The translations under genes were made by a program, and so were the position numbers. Positions 57,690-64,000 of a DNA stretch of 64,000 nucleotides are shown here, piece after piece. The stretch comes from Agriotes lineatus (taxonomy: Eukaryota > Arthropoda > Insecta > Coleoptera > Elateridae): the NCBI GenBank assembly GCA_940337035.1, contig OW679195.1:180000585-180064584 (forward strand), read 5' to 3'. Each line of letters opens with the position of its first letter. The stretch's first letter is position 1. A model generated the notes under the pieces. That model searched no databases. It was not told the DNA's origin and saw only the letters and a program-made list of their open reading frames with translations.

Positions 57690-58306
57690 TAAATACCTCT
57701 GTTCTTAGACGAACCAATGAAAATCTAAAATGAGACTTAAATTCTAGTTTAAATAGTGTCCTAATAATGTCAAGGCATATTTGTTCTGTTGTTTTAAATA
57801 ACATAATAATCGACTTATAAAGAAAACCGAAAGTCTACAATTTTTGAACATACATAACTCAAAAACTAAAAGTGTTAGGTCTAATTAACTTTTTGAGCAT
57901 TATTTAACAACAAAATCTATATTCTACAAATTTGTCCCAGTTTAAACGTTTGCCAAATCTCAATAATAACCCTAGAAATTGGATAACCGTGTGTACTTAT
58001 TTTGAGGATATCTTCAGTGTATTGTTTAGTGAAAAAAGTTCTTCTGTCGTTCAGGTTTTTTGGCAGTTCTAGTGTTTTGGGGATTTATAGAAGTGTTCTG
58101 TATGTTTCAAGGTGATGTATTTTTCTTCCTGAGTAGTGGATTAGTGTTGTAATTTATTTTATTTGCCACTGATCTGTTATTTGTTTTTTATATCTGTGAT
58201 ACGAGGTATATAAAGCAGGCCATAATTCCCTAGTGCGTAAAAAGCCGGTGTAATGAGAACGCCCACTCATTATGCCCTCTCATAGTGTTCGGGCGTTATT
58301 ATTAAG
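57690..58306. other. No recognised gene
   Basis: Intervening AT-rich DNA between two hAT insertions. Near 58255-58300, GGGCGTTATTATTAAGCG and GAACGCCCACTCATTATGCC form a weak inverted pattern. Confidence 0.3.
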
Positions 58307-58314
58307 CGCTAGAG

Positions 58315-59193
58315 CAGTGTTGCCAGATCGAATAAACATTATTATCGTACAACACTAGTAAAAATTATCGTACATTATCGTACATTTTATCTTATTATAA
58401 TATTTTGGATTATACATAGGGAAATATAACTACAAGAATGAAATAATTCTAAAATAAATCCGATTTTACTTGGTGTGTGTGATAGAAGAACCGATCATAA
58501 ATCGACGATACCTGCTAATTAAACCACGAATCGAAAATGACTGCAGAAAGAGTTTTTAGTGAAAGACACAAGTCGAAAGTGGGCATGTGGAAAGTCGATG
58601 GGGAACCTCCTATAAGTACGGTGATGTAAGGTGATCAACTTGTCATCATAAATAATCACAGTTCCGAATTCAATTTCAGCACCTTGTGATTAATACCGGT
58701 TGAGCAAAAATATCTCCACGTAACTCTCTTATCGATAGTACGGTCAATATACGTACTCATGGGCGTAGCCAGGGAGGGGCAGGGGTGGGCAGTTGCCCAC
58801 CCCTAAACATTTATAAAGAGCAAAAGGCAGTTGATTTATAATCAATATTGCAATTCACCTTCTACATTAAAAAAAAGAAGCTACGATTTGCAGCAGATTT
58901 GCGGAAACTGATGATATTTCAACTTATAATTTTTGTAATTTGTAAAAAATGAAATAAAACTATAGTAATAATAATAATAATAATAGTTGATTGTGTAACT
59001 AAATTTATGCCCCCCTCTAACTGATATCCTGGCTACGCCCTTGTATAGTACTTATTTGCCAAATTTATGAGAATTTTCAATAATAGGCAAATTATCGTAC
59101 ATTATGCCATTATCGTACATGTGCTATCGTACATCGTACGACTGGTAAAATTATCGTACAAAAGCGATAATTATCGTACATCTGGCAACACTG
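58315..59193. mobile_element. hAT MITE, 879 bp, TSD CGCTAGAG, with nested MITE
   Basis: The ends are CAGTGTTGCCAGAT and ATCTGGCAACACTG, a typical hAT terminus. CGCTAGAG flanks both sides (58307-58314, 59194-59201). TTATCGTACA occurs three times within 70 bp of the left end and four times, plus two partial copies, within about 110 bp of the right end. Net of the nested insertion it is about 590 bp, without transposase. Confidence 0.92.
58758..59043. mobile_element. 286-bp hAT-type MITE nested in the larger MITE
   Basis: CATGGGCGTAGCCAGG at the left and CCTGGCTACGCCCTTG at the right are inverted. G-rich sequence follows the left end (GGGAGGGGCAGGGGTGGGC) and a CCCCCC run precedes the right end, so the termini can pair widely. 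An (ATA/ATT)n run lies at about 58968-58988. The flanking TACGTACT/TATAGTACT similarity may be a decayed 8-bp TSD. Confidence 0.78.
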
Positions 59194-59201
59194 CGCTAGA
59201 G

Positions 59202-59660
59202 CGTTATGGATTGCTTTGCAAGCTTTTCAATTTATTTGCGTATTCACAGGGCATTACTTGATGTTTATAGCCTTTGGGCAAAAACATCTTCACAATGCCC
59301 GTGGTACATAAATTACTATTTTGCACTGCTAGTTTTAAGACACGCCATTATTGCCTCATGTTTTCGTCTTGAAGTTGATCATTATACACCAGTGGTGAAT
59401 AATAAATCAACTGGCGAAAGCTATTAGTCATTCGAAGCTCGAGAGCACAATCCTTGCGCGAGCAGACTAACAGAAGCCGTCACATATATGAAATTCAACC
59501 TACTTCATTCCCGTGGGTATCAATAAACTCTTGCATTTACCGCGGGCTATGAATGCTACGATTTAAGAAGCTAGTAGCACAACAAGAAGTATGAACACAG
59601 CGGTAGAGAAGATTATTACAACCCGAGCGTTTTGTACTCCTCAGGACTCTTGGGGTACAA
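59202..59660. other. No recognised gene
   Basis: Two overlapping short + frames (59067-59261 crosses the MITE border; 59206-59427) have no domain. No repeat was seen. Confidence 0.3.
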
Positions 59661-59663
59661 TCT

Positions 59664-59890
59664 TCAGGCTTGAGGTATAATGATGGGCTTCACAACCTTT
59701 TCTTCTTGGTTTCTATCTCTATTTTGTGTTATAATTTTTTCAGTAGTTCTTTCGTTGCATTCCTTTACATCTTTTGTGATTTTGTTTCTAATATCTTCAT
59801 TTATTCGTTTAAGATCTTGGTTCATATCTGTTTTTTTACTTTTCATGCGTTTTCGCTGAGTTTGTTGTCTCTCTTCCTCTTACTGGAGCG
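59664..59890 (-). pseudogene. LINE ORF1-like coiled-coil fragment
   Basis: The minus frame reads EEERQQTQRKRMKSKKTDMN, then LKRINEDIRNKI, KECNERTTEKI and RDRNQEEK. It is highly charged (Glu/Lys/Arg/Gln/Asn) with heptad-like spacing, as in the N-terminal coiled coil of ORF1/Gag-like proteins of insect LINEs. No zinc knuckle or RRM follows. The assignment rests on composition and is tentative. Confidence 0.4.
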
Positions 59891-62016
59891 TGTCTAAGTT
59901 AGATTTTGATCTGCTTTATCTAACGTTTCAGAGAGTATTATCTTTTAGTGCTGGTTCTAGTTTATTCTTGTATAGTTAGTAGGTTTATTTCTGGGTCTAC
60001 ATTGTTGTTAGATTTGGTGTTCTTCAGTTTTAGCGTTTTCACGTCCGCTTTCTTTGTTCTTTTTTTGTAAAAGAATGTATTCCTCACTTTTCTATGATAT
60101 TTTTCAGCCAAATGTATTAGTATTTGCCCTTATTCATTCGGTATTCATATCCCGAATTTTTCACACTAGTCTGGCGCTGTTGTTTCTTGTCAGTCTTTGC
60201 ATTGAAGTCGCCCATAATCATAGTGTAGAACGTTTTATCGCTATGTATAGATAGTGGGTAGGTATTTCCTTACGATATTTGTAAATAATAGAATGTCGGA
60301 GGGAGGGGGATACAGTAATTCGACAGCACTTTTTCAAAATCCCGTTTATTACCCGATTGTATTTATTTTCTGCATTTGGTATTGGGATCTCTAAGGTTGG
60401 CCATTGCTCGTTTATGGATTTTTCTTCATCTGAATTTTTATTTGTTGCGTTTAACTTTTGTTGAGGTGTTTTGATTAAATTTTTAATTTCTTATTCCTTG
60501 TTACCATGTTGATGCTAATTTTATACAATTACAAGTCTCCACACCTCTGTATATTCTAACATCCTTGATAGAGCGTTTAAAACGTTTCTGTATTAGTACT
60601 CGATCAATTTGGTGGTTTGTTCCCCTGTTCAGCAAAGCCACAATTATAAAGATAAAACTGTCAGGTTTACATAAAGGTTTTGTTATTCTTTTGCTATTAT
60701 TAAATAATTCCTCTCTGGTTAAATTATATATGCTATTCGGTGTAATAATGTAGTACTATGTTAGAGCTATGTTTGATGACTAATGTGAAAGAGATTACCT
60801 CTACGCTATTAGTATTTATCACAAGCTTCTATTCAAGGGCGTGAGTGGAAGCAAATGCAAATGCAAATGAGCATTATTGAAGTCTAAGCTTTCTTCCGCA
60901 CAACGACAAGTAGACCAGCATAATTATAAATTTGTGTGAAGCAGATGGCCATCATGGGTTGTATGATGCAGAAAACGCTCCTCGCAGCACTCGGCGAAGC
61001 AAATGGTTCCGTTACAAAGTTTTGACGTGTCTAGGGTCAACCACAACCTCAAATTTTCCATTATTAAGTTTCGCAAGCACGCTAAGCTAACTCGCGATAA
61101 CTGTTATGAACTTAAATTACGTCTTGCGAGTTTTAAACCACCGCAAGTCCGAGTTTCGTTTTCCATGTAGCATCGCGGCTAATTGTTTAATCCCTCCTCA
61201 GGGAAACGGCGTGACGGACAGCGTGACTCGAAGAATTCCGAAACGAATGGCAGTTGATGGACCAACTTTTTGCAAAGTTTGAATATAAATCACCCGCTGT
61301 TTACACGAAATTCGACCTACTTTCCGCTGCCGTCGCCCAAAAACAACTGCGGCATCTCCGATTCCAACGATTGCTTTATGATTCCTATCCCCTTATCGCG
61401 GAGTGTAGCGAACTATGGGGATTAGTGCGCGGCTAACGAGCTATTAAAGGACCAAGCATAATGTTTGTTCGGTCAAAGCAATTTCAAAGTTTTTATGCCT
61501 CAAGTTTTCCCTTATATCAGTCGTGAACCAACGTGGGGCGCGCGATATTATAGGGGATTATGTCCTGGTTTTAATTAATAATTTGCACGAAGCATTTCTC
61601 TTTATTACTATAGGTAAACTCCTGAACTTCCACATCGGTTGCGAAATTTACTTCGGAATTATCCCGATGAAGTTCTGCTTTCTCAGAGGCAGAATCGAAC
61701 AAACACAATATCGCCCGCAGGCCCAAAGTGTACCCCCCCCCCCCCCTCCTTAAGTTTTCGGATCATACAGTTCAATGAAATACAGCAGTGCACTTGCAAC
61801 CCTCCTGGCGTAATTATCTTTTAGACGAAGATTATATAAACGCCCTGGATAAAGATAGAAATTCGTGACCGTATAAGTATCCTTAGAGCTACGAACTAGC
61901 GTCATATTTGGATAAAAACTTTTTTGAATGTTGATCTAGTAGGAACTATCTACCGGATTAGCAACGAGTCCTATAAATGCATTTTATGGCCTAGGTCGGT
62001 AGCACTTAACTACGCC
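59891..62016. other. No recognised gene
   Basis: AT-rich to moderately GC-rich DNA without domain hits. GCAAATGCAAATGCAAATGA (60852-60871) is a short 6-bp repeat. A poly-C run at 61733-61746 is listed separately. Confidence 0.3.
61733..61746. repeat. Poly-C run, 14 C
   Basis: A 14-base C homopolymer after AAAGTGTA. Unlike the run at 28525, no hAT-like terminus follows it directly (TCCTTAAGTTTTCGG). Length is likely polymorphic or prone to sequencing error. Confidence 0.8.
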
Positions 62017-62160
62017 TGTGATTCGTGTTATATGTTTGGCAGTACTGAAGTGTATTGCTATGCCAAATTCGACTTTTAGTAGGTTAGTGGAAATTGACAT
62101 AGGTTGACAGTGCCATCAACAGTACATTTCAGTACTGCCAAACGTATAACACAAATCACA
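62017..62160. repeat. 144-bp hairpin MITE, ~40-bp arms
   Basis: TGTGATTCGTGTTATATGTT then TGGCAGTACTGAAGTGTA on the left is mirrored by TACATTTCAGTACTGCCAAA then CGTATAACACAAATCACA on the right, with a few mismatches over about 38-40 bp. The loop is about 65 bp. No clear target duplication. Confidence 0.8.
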
Positions 62161-62990
62161 GCATTTTGAAAGCAAATAATTTACGATATTTATTTAATAA
62201 TCAGAACGGTTCTTGTTCACTATACAAAAAAAAATATACGACACAAGTCCAGCATTTGGTATAACGGTCGAGCTAGTTTATGTGTTACGCCCTGACGGGC
62301 GCGGCCATGATGTATTAACTCAGCCATAAATGCTTAGCTAGCGGCTTAATTTTGTAAAACGCTATTACGTTCTTTTATTCAACAAAAACAATATTTTTTA
62401 TAAGCATAATACTGTGATATATATGCGTCGTTGGTCTCTTCTTTTTATTTTCTTTTGCATCAGAATATTCTCCAATTGTAATTGGGTATTTTGTGGACAT
62501 TCATTTAGAATTTTGTTGCTTTTTTCGGTGTTTTTAATGGAACTTTGAGCAGTAAATTGGAAATTTACCGTCAGAATTATCAGTTTTACCAATGATATTT
62601 ACATTACTTTTCTTAATTACAATAAAAATTTGTCTTCATTTCTTCAAGTATTCTTGATGTTTCTATAAAACCTGTCAGAACACAATATGCTTGCAGTATT
62701 TGTTATAGTGTTACACAAAACTAAGGCTTCCTTCCTTTTTTCTTGTAAAAGGGAGTTTGTTGAACTGTATCGATATTAAAGCTTTTAATACATATTCTAT
62801 TAAATGGTGGTTTTGATTTCCGGAAATTTACCTCCTGGACTATCGAATCGTTATTTGATACGAAAATGTAATTCTCTCTAGCAAAAAACAAAGAGACATT
62901 CCAGAAGGATTATTTCGAAAGCAAGTCTAAATCACCACAAAATAGATTCAGTTCGAAAATCTCATTTTATATTTGGTATTCAAATGGAAA
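62161..62990. other. No recognised gene
   Basis: AT-rich; the minus frame 62398-62592 has no recognised domain. Confidence 0.3.
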
Positions 62991-62991
62991 A

Positions 62992-63490
62992 TCTTCTTCT
63001 TCTTCTTCCTCTTTTGCCTAGGATTTCTCCTGTTTGGCTTGTCCTTTTTATTCTACTGATGATGATATCCAGCTCTCTGCCCACCGTTTGGGAGGTCGTC
63101 CAGGCAGTCTGCTTCCAGGGGGTTTACAGTTCTTGCAGATTTTTGCAAGCCGGTTATCTTGCATTATTTCTACATGGTTGTTCCATTCTTTCTTCCTGGA
63201 TTTTATCCATTTCACTACATCTTGCATGCAGCGGTTTTGTCTTATTTCTTCACTTCTATTTCTATCCCTCAGCGCAACTCCTACCGCTCTTCTTAGGATT
63301 TTCATTTCCGCGCTTCTTTGTTTTTGCTTTGTCTTTTTGGTTTCCGCTCGAGTCTCAGTCGCATAGGTAAGTATGGGTCTTACTATGGCTTTGCAGATTT
63401 TCATCTTGCTGTCTAGGTTCATATATTTATTATGCCATACTGTATCATTTAGCCGCTTTGCTGGTTGGAACTCTTTAGTCTCGGCACAAT
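62992..63490 (-). pseudogene. RTE-type LINE 3' end with (AAG)n tail
   Basis: On the minus strand, from about 63475: KRLNDTVWHNKYMNLDSKMK, ICKAIVRPILTYATETRAET, EMKILRRAVGVAL, RSEEIRQNR, KKEWNNHVEIM.DNRLAKI and GSRLPGRPPKRWAE. This matches the C-terminus of RTE-type LINE proteins (KSKVRIYKA.IRPI.TYG.ETRA; EMK.LR.I.G; RR..WN.HI.RM; GRP.KRW). The tail AAGAGGAAGAAGAAGAAGAA lies just after it at about 62995-63015. Only the last 150 codons or so remain. It is a different subfamily from the copy at 37949-42072. Confidence 0.82.
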
Positions 63491-64000
63491 TCTAAGTAGG
63501 ATGTCGACCATATGACCAAAGCAGTCGGTGTCTAAGGTACCTGGTACGCCGCATGGATAGACCTTGTCCATTACAAACAAGTAAACAAACAGAATGTCAT
63601 TCTTTAACTTCGTTATGAACTGATTCCCAGAAAATAGGGACGGTGCATGATTTTTGGAAATCAAGATTTGATCGGTGGATAAGTCAAAAATATTTAAACC
63701 TGATTGGTGCACATTTATAAAATGCGACTTTCACATATAACATCTTAAGTGCAGTGCTTCTTTCTGGAATTTTTTTCAGTGACATTTCAGCAACGTTTTA
63801 CTTGAACGACACGACGTGCACGAAGACATATTCAGTAAGAAAATCGTAGGACTCAAGGCAAAATACGCATAAAGTCTTAATAAAACGCTTTAATTTCTAT
63901 TTACAAAATTTAACAGGCCCTGAAAATATTAATCCCGTAAAATATCAAGTGGTAGTGTAGTCATAGTGACCAGAAAAAATTAACAAACAGTAATCTTTTA
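63491..64000. other. No recognised gene
   Basis: A minus open frame at 63449-63712 (87 codons) overlaps the LINE start but shows no RT motif in its upstream part. The remainder to the window end is AT-rich. Confidence 0.3.

Noticed and set aside
63034..63370. 110- and 128-codon + ORFs
   Set aside because: They are antisense to the RTE-type LINE C-terminus on the minus strand, whose motifs are clear.
1..64000. CRISPR arrays, bacterial operons, rRNA genes, LTR pairs
   Set aside because: No regularly spaced identical repeats with unique spacers, no rRNA core motifs and no long direct terminal repeats were seen. The element content is eukaryotic.

Overview
The window looks like repeat-dominated intergenic or intronic DNA from an arthropod, most likely an insect with a large, AT-rich genome. 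The grounds are the mix of element families (DUF4817-type mariner, Tc1-like, hAT, piggyBac-like, Helitron, Jockey, RTE/CFDP2-type LINEs, Penelope, tRNA-derived SINEs) and a tRNA-Gly-derived sequence close to the insect form. I cannot name the order. I found no intact host gene; every recognisable coding stretch is a decayed piece of a mobile element.

Layout. 0.3-1.5 kb: a YqaJ-nuclease/PHD-finger transposon protein remnant split by a 540-bp hAT-type MITE. 4.4-5.4 kb: an internally deleted Tc1/mariner element with repeat-built inverted ends. 7.7-8.0 kb: a LINE 3' end. 8.9-18.8 kb: a mariner-like element (copy 1) expanded about five-fold by nested insertions: a 780-bp near-perfect foldback element, a 3.3-kb long-TIR element encoding an XPG/FEN1-like protein (Academ-like, itself hit by a LINE), and a Jockey LINE with a roughly 157-bp target duplication, itself hit by a Tc1-like element. 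18.8-21.9 kb: small palindromes, a tRNA-Gly-derived sequence, and a LINE RT fragment split by an 8-bp-TSD MITE. 22.0-25.9 kb: a Tc1-like transposase remnant split at a TA by mariner copy 2, which carries a piggyBac-type MITE at a TTAA.

25.9-30.6 kb is mostly unassigned, with a hairpin, a GTCCGGGACGCTG repeat cluster and a poly-C hAT end. 30.6-35.0 kb is a GC-richer block full of short local tandem duplications that I cannot classify. 37.9-42.1 kb is an RTE-type LINE with a 12-13 bp TSD, split by a 1533-bp Helitron whose removal restores the reading frame exactly. 42.3-42.7 kb is a tRNA-derived SINE with a 13-bp TSD. 42.9-43.7 kb is a Penelope RT fragment. 44.4-44.6 kb is a second possible SINE.

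44.6-55.7 kb is mostly featureless, with one GC-richer stretch and a 95-bp tandem repeat. 55.7-57.7 kb is a hAT element with a perfect 8-bp TSD and a transposase C-terminus. 58.3-59.2 kb is a hAT MITE packed with TTATCGTACA sites and carrying another hAT-type MITE. 59.7-64.0 kb has a LINE ORF1-like fragment, a 144-bp hairpin and an RTE-type LINE 3' end.

The genes here do not work together as a system. The value of the window is as a stratified record of insertions, with junctions clean enough to reconstruct the order of events.
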